A stretch of DNA of 58,425 nucleotides from Methyloceanibacter sp. (GCA_030064755.1 JASJEH010000009.1:1-58425); one strand, 5' to 3'. Counted from the stretch's first letter, positions 1-9,419 are shown. Notes: generated by a model not told the origin, from the letters alone. A program made the numbers and translations.

Positions 1-41
1 TCTCTATTGTCCAGAGTGTGGTGAAGCGGCTGGGGCCCTTT

Positions 42-428
42 TTAGGGCTTAACGACCCGCAACCCCTTGTCCAGGGCCCGCAAAACGCGTTTCAGATCAT
101 GGCCGCGCTTAAGGATCAGACCCGTCGCGGCCACAACGCTGTAGGCGCCCTGCCGTCTGGCCAGCTTCGGGTTCTTTTCAATGCGGTATAGCGGCATCTC
201 CGAGGAACGCCGGAAGATCGAGAAAACGGCCTTTTCCTTGAGCACATCGATGGCGTAGTCGCGCCACTCGCCGCTCGCCACTTTCCGACCATAGACACTG
301 AGAATCTGGCTGAGTTCTGCGCGATCGAAAGATATGCCTTCGCGCCAAACCCCCGCCTCTGTTCCGTATCGTTCGCCGCCGGCCCCCCGAGCCAGCGGCA
401 AGACTATCGGCTCCGTTTCGCTCAACAC
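42..428 (-). CDS. DUF2794 family protein
   Basis: This is a 128-aa protein of unknown function that matches the alphaproteobacterial DUF2794 family. The diagnostic core is the run around residues 35-105, with LILS/ILSVYGRKVASGEWRDYA, an FSIFRR-type strand, LYRIEKNPKLARRQG and VVAATGLILKRGHDL. There is no signal peptide or membrane segment, so it is probably cytosolic. The start is a GTG preceded by GGAGG six bases upstream, better than any internal start. It stands alone, with no same-strand partner in the visible part. No enzymatic motif is evident and I do not assign a function. Confidence 0.9.
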   Translation of the reverse strand: MLSETEPIVLPLARGAGGERYGTEAGVWREGISFDRAELSQILSVYGRKVASGEWRDYAIDVLKEKAVFSIFRRSSEMPLYRIEKNPKLARRQGAYSVVAATGLILKRGHDLKRVLRALDKGLRVVKP

Positions 429-599
429 GCGCCTCCTGTGACGGAAACGTCATGATGACGGCGCGGAGAACGAATTTCAAGCCGCACACGAGCCGTGAGA
501 GCGTCGTGAACGCCTGTAACACAATGTAACACAAATCACAGTTCCGCCCCGTTTCAGTCAACGGCACGCCCTACAAATCCTTAGCATCTCTATCGTTGC

Positions 600-729
600 C
601 TTTTGGCCCGGCTCTCGTTGAGGGACTTCGGATTCTCAGCCCCCCAGCCCCCCGGGGTCTTTTGCGGGGGTCGGGCCGATGTATTCAGTGGCACTACAAA
701 GGGCCGGCGGAAGCCGGCCCTTTGTTTTT
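600..729 (+). ncRNA. Candidate structured small RNA
   Basis: The 339-bp gap between two minus-strand genes holds no credible ORF but ends, on the plus strand, in a strong intrinsic terminator that no plus-strand gene uses. Upstream of it GGCCCG (605-610) can pair with CGGGCC (672-677), enclosing CCCCC (641-645) against GGGGG (666-670) with a C-rich loop. That layout resembles the hairpin-plus-terminator design of alphaproteobacterial sRNAs. No convincing promoter was seen, so the 5' end is a guess. Alternatively the hairpin only terminates the minus-strand gene to its right. Confidence 0.3.
697..729 (+). terminator. Rho-independent terminator
   Basis: A perfect 12-bp stem CAAAGGGCCGGC / GCCGGCCCTTTG with a GGAA tetraloop is followed by five T on the plus strand. 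On the minus strand it is followed by TAGTG, so it is a better plus-strand terminator, although it could act in both directions for the small gene that ends 39 bp to the right. Confidence 0.75.
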
Positions 730-767
730 GGGGCTCCAGCTTGGGGCAAAAAAGGACGTTCGAGGTG

Positions 768-1010
768 TTAGCCAGAGGGCGCCAGACCGTTTCGCCGGCA
801 ATCCGAAACAAGAGATTCTAAGACCGCTTTGGTGGCGCCGCGCGCGTCCGTTTCTCCAGTCCCATCGCCGCTCCTGAGCGCCGCCAACCTGCGCTCGAAT
901 TGCGCGCAGTTGGCCCTTAGCTCGGCCTCGTTCGGACCGTCGCGCGCGATCAAGAGGTAGACCATGGCCGTCACGGCCACGAGCCCCAGCAACGCCGACA
1001 GCACACGCAT
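768..1010 (-). CDS. Small single-pass membrane protein, unknown
   Basis: An 80-aa protein with one N-terminal hydrophobic segment (about residues 2-20), then a charged tail with two cysteines (NCAQFERRLAALRSGD and SDCRRNG). I do not recognise the family. Two ATGs lie nine bases apart. The GGAGG abuts the first directly but is nine bases from the second, so the second (MRVLSALLG) is chosen. The hydrophobic segment could be a membrane anchor or an uncleaved signal; the tail would then lie in the periplasm. It sits 59 bp downstream of the DUF1223 gene on the same strand and may be co-transcribed. Confidence 0.55.
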   Translation of the reverse strand: MRVLSALLGLVAVTAMVYLLIARDGPNEAELRANCAQFERRLAALRSGDGTGETDARGATKAVLESLVSDCRRNGLAPSG

Positions 1011-1069
1011 TGGTTCCATCCTCCCTGCAGGCAGCCTCGCTCTTTCCGGGAGACCTCGCCGTCGAACCG

Positions 1070-1870
1070 CTACTGCGGCTCGAACATTGCGGCGCCAAGA
1101 ATTGGCCCCGCCCCCTCAACCTGTAGCATTGCGACGAGGCAATCGCCGCCGATCGCGTGCAGATCCTTGAGCGGCAGGCGTAGCGTCGTAGGCTCGCCCT
1201 TCCACATTCCGACAGGCATCAGCTCGCGGACTGGGTGGGTGTAGGTGATGGTCTCGCCGCGGTTCTCACCACGCGTGATCTTCACCGTTTCCTCGTCCTT
1301 TGCGACGGCCAACCAGACCGTTGCCTGACGCATATCTGAGGTGTCAGGCGCCCCCGCAATGTCGACGAGGAGGCTGTCGCCCTCAGCGCGCATGGTCATC
1401 GGCACCTTTACATCCCTAAGCCGCCGCTCGGTGGTTCGGATGGCCATCTCGATGGCCGCTTCGTTGGCGCCATTGACGTGTTTGATACCGTCCACAACCA
1501 CTTGCGGCGTGTAGACCTTGCCATCGCCACGCGCCATCGCGTAGTCGCGTTGCCTCTCGCTGTTCTCAGGCGTCGAAAGCGTGTCGTGCCAGCCTAAGTA
1601 ATTCCAATAGTCCACAGAGAATGAAAGCGTGATCACGCCAGGCTTGCTGCGCAGTTCGTCGAACAACGCATCAGCCGGGGGACATGATGAACAGCCTTGG
1701 CTGGTGAAAAGCTCCAACAGCACGGGCGTATCGCTCGTCGGGTCAGGTACTTGAATCGAGCTTGTGTCCTCAGCCTGGCTTAAAGAACCGCTCGCTCCAA
1801 AGCCCAGAAGTACGAACGCCAAAGCGCCGCCGAGCCGCACTATCGAGTTTCTGGAAATGGCAATTGTCAT
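1070..1870 (-). CDS. Secreted DUF1223 thioredoxin-like protein
   Basis: A 266-aa protein with a signal peptide (hydrophobic stretch about residues 11-30, ending near SQAED). It is followed at once by the DUF1223 hallmark PVLLELFTSQGCSSCPPAD, with CxxC at residues 60 and 63 in a thioredoxin-like strand-turn-helix. A second family segment, SVDYWNYLGWHD followed by TPQVVVDG, supports the assignment. The likely location is the periplasm and the cysteine pair suggests a thiol-disulfide role, but the substrate is unknown. The length fits the family. The start ATG immediately precedes the signal peptide. Confidence 0.9.
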   Translation of the reverse strand: MTIAISRNSIVRLGGALAFVLLGFGASGSLSQAEDTSSIQVPDPTSDTPVLLELFTSQGCSSCPPADALFDELRSKPGVITLSFSVDYWNYLGWHDTLSTPENSERQRDYAMARGDGKVYTPQVVVDGIKHVNGANEAAIEMAIRTTERRLRDVKVPMTMRAEGDSLLVDIAGAPDTSDMRQATVWLAVAKDEETVKITRGENRGETITYTHPVRELMPVGMWKGEPTTLRLPLKDLHAIGGDCLVAMLQVEGAGPILGAAMFEPQ

Positions 1871-2024
1871 GTCTTATAGCATGCCGGAATCCGGCTTCCA
1901 TTTCTGACAAAATCGGATCGCGCGCGGTCACAACTCGGTGACCTGAGCCTGAAAAGCACTGAAAATTCAGGCCCTGACGTGCATCGGCGTATACGCGTGT
2001 TTGAGACTTTGACCAAGCGACTTG

Positions 2025-4727
2025 TTACGCGGCCTCCTTCACGAGACCACGCAACACGTAGTGCAAGATGCCGCCATTCTTGAAGTAATCCAACTCGTCA
2101 TACGTATCGATCCGGACCTTCAAGGGCACCATCCGTGTACTGTCGTTCGGATAGGTGATAGCGGCCTCGACGATCTGACCGGGTTGAATATCGCCGATCC
2201 CCTTGAGCGTGACAGTCTCGTTACCGACAAGACCAAGTGTCTCCCAGGACGCGTTGTCCGTGAAGGTCAGCGGCAACACGCCCATGCCGATGAGGTTCGA
2301 CCGATGGATGCGCTCGAAGCTCATGGCGATGACGGCACGAACACCCAGCAGACGGGTTCCTTTAGCGGCCCAGTCACGAGATGAGCCCGTTCCGTATTCC
2401 CTCCCGGCGAAAACGACCAACGGGACATTCTCCTCCTTGTAACGCATGGCTGCATCGTACATCGCGAGCCGCTCACCCGACGGGTAATGCACGGTAACGC
2501 CGCCCTCGACGCCGGGGACCATCTGATTCTTGATGCGCGTGTTGGCGAACGTCCCGCGCATCATCACCTCGTGATTGCCGCGCCGCGAACCATAGGAGTT
2601 GAAGTCCGCGGGCGCGACGCCGTTGTCCGTTAGGTAACGGCCCGCCGGGCTGTCCGCCTTGATCGCGCCAGCAGGCGAAATGTGGTCGGTCGTGATCGAG
2701 TCGAGAAACAGGCCGAGCACGCGCGCATCTTCGATATCGGTGAGGGGTGCTGGCTCCATACTCATATCGGCGAAGTATGGCGGCTCCTGCACATAGGTCG
2801 ACGAGGTATCCCACTGATAGGTGAGCCCCCCTTCAACCGCGATAGCCCGCCACTCGGGATCGCCTTTGAAGACATCGCCATAGCGATCCTTGAACATGGA
2901 CTTCTTGACCGCCTTCCGCACGAGCTTCGCGATCTCCTTGGACGAAGGCCAAATGTCCTTGAGGAAAACGGGCTTGCCGTCCTTGCCAACGCCAATTGGT
3001 TCCTTTGTCAGATCGACCGTGACCGATCCAGCCAAGGCGTAAGCCACCACAAGCGGCGGCGAAGCCAGATAGTTGGCGCGCACATCGTTGTTCACCCGAC
3101 CTTCGAAATTTCGGTTGCCCGAAAGGACAGACGCCACGGCGAGACCATTGTCGTGAATCGTGCGCGAGATTTCTTCTGGCAGCGGGCCAGAGTTGCCAAT
3201 GCAGGTCGTACAACCATAGCCGACGAGGTTGAAACCAAGCGTGTCGAGTTCCTTTTGCAAGCCGGCCTGATTTAGGTAGTCCGTCACGACTTGCGATCCT
3301 GGGGCAAGCGAGGTCTTGACCCAGGGCTTTACAGTAAGGCCCCGCTCAACAGCGTTGCGCGCAAGCACACCCGCACCGACCATCACATAAGGGTTTGAGG
3401 TGTTCGTGCACGATGTGATCGCCGCGATGACCACATCGCCGTGGCCTAGATCGAAATTCTTGCCCTCGACAGCCACACGCTTGCTGGCCTCTGCACTCTT
3501 TCCATATTCCTGGTCGAGGACTTTGGAGAAAGCCGCCGCCGCGTTTGTGAGCGCAACGCGATCTTGAGGCCGCTTCGGGCCCGCGATCGACGGGACGACA
3601 TCCGCAAGATTGAGCGAAAGCGTATCGGTAAAGACAGGGTCTGGCGTCTTGTCCTTGCGGTACATGCCTTGCGCTTTCGCATAGGCTTTCACCAGATCGA
3701 CCCGTGAGTCTTTGCGTGCGGTTGCCTCCAAATAGGCCAAGGCCTCTTTATCGATTGGAAAGAAACCGCACGTCGCGCCGTACTCCGGCGCCATGTTTGC
3801 GATCGTCGCGCGATCCTCGAGTGGCAAGTTGTCGAGGCCCTTGCCGTAGAATTCGACAAACTTTCCGACAACGCCCTTTTCGCGCAGCATCTCCACCACC
3901 GTGAGAACGAGATCGGTCGCCGTAACGCCCTCTTTCAGCTCGCCCGTGAGCTCGAAACCGATGACCTCGGGCAACAACATGGAGATGGGCTGGCCGAGCA
4001 TCGCCGCTTCCGCCTCGATACCGCCAACGCCCCAACCTAGCACGGAGAGCCCGTTGACCATGGTTGTGTGGGAATCCGTGCCGACAAGCGTATCCGGATA
4101 TGCGACCGTCTTGCCGTTCTCTTCCTTGGTCCAGACGGTCTGAGCCAAGTACTCGAGATTGACTTGATGGCAGATGCCCGTCCCAGGGGGCACCACGCGG
4201 AAATTGTCGAACGCGCCGGCACCCCAGCGCAAGAAGGCGTAGCGCTCGGCGTTGCGCTCATACTCCTTGTCAACGTTGAACTTGAAGGCGGCGCCCGATC
4301 CGAAGGCATCGACCATGACCGAATGGTCAATCACGAGATCGACCGGCGCCAGCGGGTTGATCTTCTTTGAATCGCCACCGAGCTTTGCAACCGCATCACG
4401 CATGGCAGCCAGGTCGACAACCGCGGGCACACCTGTGAAATCCTGCATCAGCACGCGGGCGGGCCGGAACGCAATCTCGCGGTCGCTACGCTTGTTCTGA
4501 ACCCACTCGGCAAGCGCTCGGATGTCATCGGACGTGACCGTGCGCCCGTCCTCATGCCGCAGCAGGTTCTCAAGGAGAACCTTTAGGGAGAATGGCAGAT
4601 TGCCGACGCCGTGTAGCCCGGCCTTTTCCGCAACCTTCAGATCGAAGTACTCGTACTCGCGCTTGCCGACCTTCAGAGTGCGCAGGCACTTGAAGCTGTC
4701 GAGCGAGGTCAAAACCGCCGATGTCAA
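2025..4727 (-). CDS. acnA: Aconitate hydratase A
   Basis: Cytosolic [4Fe-4S] enzyme that isomerises citrate to isocitrate in the TCA cycle. The IRP/AcnA-type architecture is complete. The cluster cysteines are in SCTNTSNP (about residue 440) and in [13 protein letters not shown] (about residues 505 and 508). The substrate-site segments [15 protein letters not shown] and [12 protein letters not shown] are present, as is the swivel domain with [19 protein letters not shown]. The best start is TTG, preceded by AAGGAGA with a 5-nt spacer, giving [14 protein letters not shown] and a protein of 900 aa, normal for the family. A longer reading to an upstream ATG lacks a ribosome-binding site and adds 29 unconserved residues. 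Confidence 0.97.
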   Translation of the reverse strand: MTSAVLTSLDSFKCLRTLKVGKREYEYFDLKVAEKAGLHGVGNLPFSLKVLLENLLRHEDGRTVTSDDIRALAEWVQNKRSDREIAFRPARVLMQDFTGVPAVVDLAAMRDAVAKLGGDSKKINPLAPVDLVIDHSVMVDAFGSGAAFKFNVDKEYERNAERYAFLRWGAGAFDNFRVVPPGTGICHQVNLEYLAQTVWTKEENGKTVAYPDTLVGTDSHTTMVNGLSVLGWGVGGIEAEAAMLGQPISMLLPEVIGFELTGELKEGVTATDLVLTVVEMLREKGVVGKFVEFYGKGLDNLPLEDRATIANMAPEYGATCGFFPIDKEALAYLEATARKDSRVDLVKAYAKAQGMYRKDKTPDPVFTDTLSLNLADVVPSIAGPKRPQDRVALTNAAAAFSKVLDQEYGKSAEASKRVAVEGKNFDLGHGDVVIAAITSCTNTSNPYVMVGAGVLARNAVERGLTVKPWVKTSLAPGSQVVTDYLNQAGLQKELDTLGFNLVGYGCTTCIGNSGPLPEEISRTIHDNGLAVASVLSGNRNFEGRVNNDVRANYLASPPLVVAYALAGSVTVDLTKEPIGVGKDGKPVFLKDIWPSSKEIAKLVRKAVKKSMFKDRYGDVFKGDPEWRAIAVEGGLTYQWDTSSTYVQEPPYFADMSMEPAPLTDIEDARVLGLFLDSITTDHISPAGAIKADSPAGRYLTDNGVAPADFNSYGSRRGNHEVMMRGTFANTRIKNQMVPGVEGGVTVHYPSGERLAMYDAAMRYKEENVPLVVFAGREYGTGSSRDWAAKGTRLLGVRAVIAMSFERIHRSNLIGMGVLPLTFTDNASWETLGLVGNETVTLKGIGDIQPGQIVEAAITYPNDSTRMVPLKVRIDTYDELDYFKNGGILHYVLRGLVKEAA

Positions 4728-5046
4728 TGAAGTCTCCTTTACGAGCCCGGACGATGGGCAAGTCCCAGCAATCAAGTCCCAGCAATGATGAACGTCTGTC
4801 TCAATGGCATGCAAAGACGCAGCCAGCCGAACCTAGGCGCTTACGACGAGGTCTGGAATGGGACCATCGGGCCCCAATATGGGGGCAAATCTTGGTCAGC
4901 GGGCTGTCTTGGCCTTTGGATACACGGTTTTCCGCAACTATAAAGACCCCTGCGACAACCGGACAGTGACACCAAGAGGTGCGCCACCTATCAAGGTGCG
5001 GCGAGACCTGCCGAAAACTTGCGCAAGATAGGCTTTAGTCCAATTC
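4728..5046. other. Divergent intergenic region acnA/ccmA
   Basis: This 319-bp gap separates two divergent genes and must hold both promoters. It carries the acnA ribosome-binding site at its left edge. ccmA has no strong Shine-Dalgarno sequence. I see no convincing ORF, repeat or terminator, and no operator I can name. Confidence 0.5.
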
Positions 5047-5694
5047 ATGAGCACCCCCTTCTCCGTAACTCTCGAGGCGCACGGGATTGCCTGCGACCGT
5101 GGAGGACGGCGTCTTTTTGAGGGGCTCTCGTTTAGCCTCGGACCCGGCGACGGGCTCTTGGTGCAAGGGCCGAATGGGACGGGCAAGACCAGCTTGATGC
5201 GCCAGATCGCCAGCCTGCTGCCGCTGGCGGCCGGGGAGATTTCGGTCGCGGGCGCCGGGGACGACACACCGCCCGCTGAGCTCTGTCATTACGTGGGGCA
5301 CCTGAATGGCGTGAAGGCCAGCCTGACTGTGCGGGAAAACCTGACCTTCTGGACTGCGTATCTACAAGGCAGTCCTGGCGACAGCATTGATGCCGCGCTG
5401 GGTGTTTTTGGGCTGACGCAGATCGCCGATATCCCCGCTGCCTTTCTCTCCGCGGGACAGAAGAGAAAGCTCGCCCTGTCGCGGCTGTTCGCTTGCCCCC
5501 GCCCGGTCTGGCTCCTTGACGAGCCTTCCGTCTCGCTCGACGTGGCGTCGGTGAAGACCCTTGGGAACGCCATCGAGGCCCACAGCCAAGCGGGCGGTAT
5601 CGCGATCGTTTCGACCCATGTGCCACTCGGCGGCGGCTTCACTCACACGCTCGATCTGCACCGGCTCGACCCGACAGAGGAGCAGACCCCATGA
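5047..5694 (+). CDS. ccmA: Cytochrome c maturation ABC ATPase CcmA
   Basis: ATPase of the CcmABCD complex, which releases holo-CcmE carrying heme for c-type cytochrome assembly at the periplasmic side of the inner membrane. The 215-aa protein has Walker A (GPNGTGKTS, residues 41-49), an ABC signature LSAGQ (134-138), Walker B WLLDEP (155-160) and the switch histidine (H191). The length fits CcmA exactly. Its stop overlaps the ccmB start by four bases (ATGA), so the two are translationally coupled. First gene of the ccmABCD-G operon; ccmE, ccmF and ccmH are not in this window. Confidence 0.95.
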   Translation: MSTPFSVTLEAHGIACDRGGRRLFEGLSFSLGPGDGLLVQGPNGTGKTSLMRQIASLLPLAAGEISVAGAGDDTPPAELCHYVGHLNGVKASLTVRENLTFWTAYLQGSPGDSIDAALGVFGLTQIADIPAAFLSAGQKRKLALSRLFACPRPVWLLDEPSVSLDVASVKTLGNAIEAHSQAGGIAIVSTHVPLGGGFTHTLDLHRLDPTEEQTP

Positions 5695-6359
5695 AGGCCG
5701 CGCTGGCTCTCCTGCGGCGAGATATTGAGCTTGCTTTCCGCGAAGGCGGCGCCATCGGTGTGGCACTCGGCTTCTACTTGGTGGTTGTCGCCATCGCGCC
5801 GTTTGGCCTCGGACCGGATCTCAACCTACTTGCGCGGGTGGCCCCCGGGCTCCTCTGGATCGCCCTCCTGCTTGCCGCACTCCTTTCCGCCGACCGTATC
5901 TTCCACAATGACCACGAGGACGGATCCCTCGATATCCTGACAATGGGGCCTCTCCCGCTCGCGGTGGTGGCCGCCTCCAAATCGCTTGCCCATTGGGTCA
6001 CGACCTGCGTGCCGCTCGCCCTGCTTGCGCCGGTTCTCGGGCTGCTGCTGAATTTTCCGATCGATACGATTCCGCTGCTCGTGCTCGCCATGCTGGTCGG
6101 CACCCCGGCGGTGAGCTTCATCGCGGGGATCGGAGCCAGCCTCACGCTGGGCCTCAGGCGCAGCGGACTGCTATTGGCCCTGCTCGTCCTGCCGCTCTAC
6201 GTGCCCGTGTTGATTTTCGGCGTTTCAACGATCTCGGCGGCCGTCACTGGGCCTGGTTCGCCCTGGCCACCGTTCTTGATGCTCTGCGCGATCAGCCTCG
6301 CAAGCATGGTGCTCGCGCCACTCGCCTCGGCCGCAGCCCTGCGCACGAGCTTTCGCTAG
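5691..6359 (+). CDS. ccmB: Heme exporter membrane protein CcmB
   Basis: Six-helix integral membrane subunit of the CcmABCD complex. The 222-aa sequence starts ALLRRDIELAFREGGA, the usual CcmB N-terminus. It contains the family segments LLWIALLLAALLSADRIF, then HNDHEDGSLD and LSLAHWVTT-like text (SLAHWVTTCVPL), with the remaining hydrophobic helices evenly spaced. The start overlaps the ccmA stop by four bases. The permease-like role in the complex is known from the family; the location next to ccmA and ccmC confirms the identity. Confidence 0.95.
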   Translation: MKAALALLRRDIELAFREGGAIGVALGFYLVVVAIAPFGLGPDLNLLARVAPGLLWIALLLAALLSADRIFHNDHEDGSLDILTMGPLPLAVVAASKSLAHWVTTCVPLALLAPVLGLLLNFPIDTIPLLVLAMLVGTPAVSFIAGIGASLTLGLRRSGLLLALLVLPLYVPVLIFGVSTISAAVTGPGSPWPPFLMLCAISLASMVLAPLASAAALRTSFR

Positions 6360-6452
6360 CGGCATGTCTGGCCTTGTTTTGGGCAAACCTTTCCGGTTTT
6401 ACATGGCGCTTCTGCTTTGCGCTTTGAGGCCAAAGCCACTAGATCAGCAACG

Positions 6453-7196
6453 ATGACATTTTCGCTGAACAACCTCGCCAACCCGTCCCGCTTTTTGAGC
6501 TTCGCCGGAACTGTGATTCCGTGGCTCGCAGCACTGACTGTGATCTTGCTCGTTATCGGCCTGTATCAGGCGTTTTTCGTCGCACCGGTCGACTACCAGC
6601 AAGGCGAGACGGTCCGCATTATGTATATCCACGTGCCGGCGGCCTGGGTTGGCATGGGCTGCTACGCGCTGATCGCCATTGCCGCACTCGGAACCTTGAT
6701 CTGGCGTCACCCACTCGCGGATGTCGCAGCAAAGACCGCGGCGCCCATCGGCGCGGCCTTCACCCTCGTGATCCTGGTGACCGGCTCGCTTTGGGGCAAA
6801 CCGATGTGGGGCACGTATTGGGTGTGGGATGCGCGCCTTACGTCACTGCTGGTGTTGTTCCTATTGTATCTCGGGCTCATCGCGCTTTGGCAGTCGATCG
6901 ACGACCCCGGCCGGGCCGGGCGCGCCGCCGCAATACTTGCCCTGGTGGGGGCAATAAACTTGCCCATCATCAAGTTCTCGGTGGATTGGTGGAACACGCT
7001 CCATCAGCCCGCTAGCGTCTTCCGCACCGATGGCCCGACCATCGATCCATCGCTCCTTACGCCGCTCTTTGTGATGGGGGGTGCGTTCCTCGCACTCTTC
7101 GTCCTGCTGCACCTGATCGCCATGCGCGCGGAAATTTTGCGCCGTCGGGTGCGCGTCCTGCAACAGACTCAAGTCGCGCAAGCGGCTTTGTCATAG
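6453..7196 (+). CDS. ccmC: Heme-handling protein CcmC
   Basis: Inner-membrane protein of the heme-handling superfamily that presents heme to CcmE. The tryptophan-rich periplasmic WWD signature WGKPMWGTYWVWDARLTS is near residue 120. Conserved heme-ligand histidines lie before and after it (YIHVPAAW; WWNTLHQPASVF). Six transmembrane helices are visible. The ATG giving MTFSLNNLANPSRFLSF matches usual CcmC N-termini and is preferred to an in-frame TTG 36 bases upstream. Neither has a strong Shine-Dalgarno, so the start carries some doubt. It lies 93 bp after ccmB and 16 bp before ccmD. Confidence 0.95.
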   Translation: MTFSLNNLANPSRFLSFAGTVIPWLAALTVILLVIGLYQAFFVAPVDYQQGETVRIMYIHVPAAWVGMGCYALIAIAALGTLIWRHPLADVAAKTAAPIGAAFTLVILVTGSLWGKPMWGTYWVWDARLTSLLVLFLLYLGLIALWQSIDDPGRAGRAAAILALVGAINLPIIKFSVDWWNTLHQPASVFRTDGPTIDPSLLTPLFVMGGAFLALFVLLHLIAMRAEILRRRVRVLQQTQVAQAALS

Positions 7197-7212
7197 CCCC
7201 AGGGACTCTCCG

Positions 7213-7422
7213 ATGCTTGGTCTCGGACCTCATGCCAGCTTTATCATCGGCGCCTACGGGGCGGCGTTTGTCACCTTGGGCGCATTGGTCATCGCGATTG
7301 TCCTCGATGACCGCAAGCAGCGCCGCCTCTTGGCCGACCTCGAACGGCGCGGGATCACCCGTCGTTCATCAGCAAAGCGGCGACCAGCAGCCGCGCCGAC
7401 CGTGACGCGGACGGCGCCTTAA
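7213..7422 (+). CDS. ccmD: Heme exporter small subunit CcmD
   Basis: A 69-aa single-pass membrane protein. The start LGLGPHASFIIGAYG is a typical CcmD opening, followed by one helix (about residues 10-30) and a basic cytoplasmic tail (DDRKQRRLLADLERRGITRR). CcmD helps assemble CcmC and CcmE in the heme-release complex. Position between ccmC and the thiol-oxidoreductase gene supports the call. A purine-rich AGGGA lies ahead of the ATG. Confidence 0.9.
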   Translation: MLGLGPHASFIIGAYGAAFVTLGALVIAIVLDDRKQRRLLADLERRGITRRSSAKRRPAAAPTVTRTAP

Positions 7423-7439
7423 GGAGAGAAGGAAGTCAC

Positions 7440-8105
7440 ATGAACAAAGCCGGAGCGCCACAGGAGAAGGGCACGTCGACTGGCGAGCCCAAGCGTCACA
7501 AACGCAGGTTCGGCGTGCTGCTCCCCTTTGTCATGTTCGCAGCTCTTGCGGGTCTCTTCTTTGTCGCCCTCAATGCAGGCGACCCGTCGAACCTGCCGTC
7601 GGCGCTCATTGGCAAGCCCGTGCCTCAGTTCGATCTCCCGCCGCTGAATCCCGACGGCGCGCCCCAAAACGTTACGTCGACAGCCCTAGGCAACGGCAAG
7701 CCCGCTGTTGTCCATTTCTTCGCATCCTGGTGCGGCCCTTGTCGCGAGGAACACCCGGCCGTTATGGCGCTGGCCAAGACATTGCGCGCGCAGGATCCGG
7801 GCATTCCGTTCTACGGCATCAACTACAAGGACGATCCGACCGCGGCCCGTCGTTTTCTTGGCGGTTTCGGCGATCCCTATTCGCACATCGGCGTCGACCG
7901 ATCGGGCCGGACCGCAATCAATTTCGGCGTCTACGGAGTCCCTGAAATCTATGTCGTCGCGGACGACGGTACGGTCGCCTTCAGGCATGCGGGACCGCTG
8001 ACCGAAGAGGTCGTTGAGGCAAAAATTCTGCCGTTGATGCGCAAAGATGCCAAGGCCACGCAAACGGACCAGCAGCCCGCAGAGCGTAGCGAACCCTCAG
8101 GCTAG
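7440..8105 (+). CDS. ccmG: Thiol:disulfide interchange protein CcmG/DsbE
   Basis: Membrane-tethered periplasmic thioredoxin that reduces apocytochrome c cysteines before heme attachment. The 221-aa protein has a cytoplasmic basic N-terminus, one transmembrane anchor (about residues 25-44) and a TlpA/DsbE-like domain with FFASWCGPCREEHP. The active-site cysteines are 98 and 101, and the cis-proline motif YGVPEIYVV follows. A strong AAGGAG ribosome-binding site precedes the ATG. It ends the ccm operon; its stop overlaps the stop of the convergent MarR gene by four bases. The C-terminal tail after about residue 205 is low-complexity and polar. Confidence 0.93.
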   Translation: MNKAGAPQEKGTSTGEPKRHKRRFGVLLPFVMFAALAGLFFVALNAGDPSNLPSALIGKPVPQFDLPPLNPDGAPQNVTSTALGNGKPAVVHFFASWCGPCREEHPAVMALAKTLRAQDPGIPFYGINYKDDPTAARRFLGGFGDPYSHIGVDRSGRTAINFGVYGVPEIYVVADDGTVAFRHAGPLTEEVVEAKILPLMRKDAKATQTDQQPAERSEPSG

Positions 8106-8542
8106 TCCTCGCCAGCCGCGACGATCGCACTCAGTGTTTGCAAAAACTCGTTCCGCTTCGTCGCGCTGAGACCGGCGAGAAGCTTTGAGTCCGCCGAGCT
8201 TGCAGCCGGCTTCGCTTTGGCCAGCGCCTTCGTACCTTTGGCACTCAGCTTGATGGCGTAGGCTCGCCCGTCCTCCTTGGCGCGGCGGCGCTGAATGAGC
8301 CCGCGGCTCAGCAAACGAGCGACAATGTCAGCGAGAGTCGAGCGATCGATACCCGTTCTCGCAACAAGTTCCGCCTGCGGTAGACCTTCTTCTTGCGACA
8401 CCGCCGTCAGAACGGCGTACTGCCGAGGCGTAAGGCCACCCTTCTTTGCCTCTTCGGCGAATATATCCGCCGCCCGCTGGCCGGCGCGATGCAACAAATG
8501 TGTGGCTGAGCTCTCGAGTGGATTCTTGCTTCTTGTCGACAT
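8102..8542 (-). CDS. MarR-family transcriptional regulator
   Basis: A 146-aa winged-helix DNA-binding protein of the MarR type. Helix 2 to the recognition helix reads LTPRQYAVLTAVSQ, then LPQAELVARTGIDRSTLADIVARLLSRGL. The wing is RRRAKEDGRAYAIKLSAKG. The start at MSTRSKNPLE, behind GGGGAG, is preferred to a longer reading with a 37-residue, unconserved leader. The target genes and the inducer cannot be told from sequence. It stands between ccmG (convergent) and yciB, and may regulate itself through repeats upstream. Confidence 0.88.
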   Translation of the reverse strand: MSTRSKNPLESSATHLLHRAGQRAADIFAEEAKKGGLTPRQYAVLTAVSQEEGLPQAELVARTGIDRSTLADIVARLLSRGLIQRRRAKEDGRAYAIKLSAKGTKALAKAKPAASSADSKLLAGLSATKRNEFLQTLSAIVAAGED

Positions 8543-8636
8543 GTGGACGCTCCCCGTTCCAAACCGAGCACGGTTGTGAGTGTATTGTCTCGGACCTTCC
8601 GGCAACTGACATTCTAGAGGACTAATGACACACCTG

Positions 8637-8654
8637 GTTGCCCACTGCGGCAAC
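8637..8654. promoter_or_regulatory. Inverted repeat upstream of MarR gene
   Basis: GTTGCC and GGCAAC form a perfect 6-bp inverted repeat with a 6-nt centre, about 95 bp upstream of the MarR start. It could be an operator for autoregulation. The spacing is ordinary for winged-helix dimers, but there is no comparative support and the surrounding 250-bp gap shows no other clear signal. Confidence 0.25.
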
Positions 8655-8792
8655 GAGACATGCTGTCACCCCCAACAAACCTCAGGGTACGGTTATTGCA
8701 GTTACAAGCCGCACACTGAGCACCTCATATCGGCACCGCATAGGCATCCTGCAAGGGCTAATTTCGTACGAATACACTCGAAATGCGCCGTC

Positions 8793-9419
8793 TCAATGAT
8801 CTTGAGCGTTTTCGTCGATGCCATAGCGCTGCATTAGCGGCACTTGGGACATGGCAAATACAAAAGTGATCGGCAGGAATCCGAATGCTTTGAAACTGAC
8901 CCACGTATCGGTCGAGAAACTACGCCACACAAACTCATTGAGTACGGCCATGGCAACGAAGAATATGGCCCAGCGTATAGTCAGTTTGCGCCAGCCTTCA
9001 GGCGTCAAATTGAACACCGGACCAAACAACAGGGCGAGTACAGGCTTCCCCGCCAGCAGCCCCCCAACCAGCAACACGGCGAACATGCCATAGACGATGG
9101 TGGGCTTAAGCTTGATGAAGATGTCGTCGTGCAGATACAGAGTAAGGCCGCCGAACGCCAGAACAAGCCCTGCACTGACGAGAGGCATCACCGGGATTTT
9201 CCGGTATAGGAACCATGCTAGTCCGAGCGAGATGACCGTCGCGACCATAAAAGCGGCGGTGCCGATAAATATGCCATAGGCCGCATTCACACCAAAAAAG
9301 ACAAGCAACGGCCCAATCTCGATCAGGAGCTTTCCGGCAACGGACTGTTCTGAGTCCTTGCCCTTTTTGATCTCGGTCATCGTCCCAGACTCTGTCGTGG
9401 ACTTAGGCGGCTGCGTCAT
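8793..9419 (-). CDS. yciB: Inner-membrane protein YciB (septation protein A family)
   Basis: A 208-aa polytopic membrane protein of the YciB/IspZ family, linked to cell-envelope and division processes in enterobacteria. Family features are LLIEIGPLLVFFGVNAAYGIF near the N-terminus, KPTIVYGMFAVLL in the middle and LNEFVWRSFSTDTWVSFKAFGFLP near the C-terminus. Five transmembrane helices are apparent. The start overlaps the end of ftsY by 17 bases, so it is co-transcribed with ftsY and mtaB. The first about 25 residues are polar, and a second ATG (MTEIKKGK) is a possible alternative start. Confidence 0.9.
   Translation of the reverse strand: MTQPPKSTTESGTMTEIKKGKDSEQSVAGKLLIEIGPLLVFFGVNAAYGIFIGTAAFMVATVISLGLAWFLYRKIPVMPLVSAGLVLAFGGLTLYLHDDIFIKLKPTIVYGMFAVLLVGGLLAGKPVLALLFGPVFNLTPEGWRKLTIRWAIFFVAMAVLNEFVWRSFSTDTWVSFKAFGFLPITFVFAMSQVPLMQRYGIDENAQDH

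Noticed and set aside
1947-1972. acnA terminator
   Set aside because: GCCTGAA/TTCAGGC can pair but there is no T run on the minus strand and it lies over 50 bp after the stop.
4728-4814. Longer N-terminus for aconitase
   Set aside because: The 29 extra residues are not family-like and the TTG with AAGGAGA is a far better start.
8784-8800. 17-bp match ATGCGCCGTCTCAATG shared with about 31991-32006
   Set aside because: One shared short word in 58 kb of biased composition can arise by chance, and the flanks do not match.
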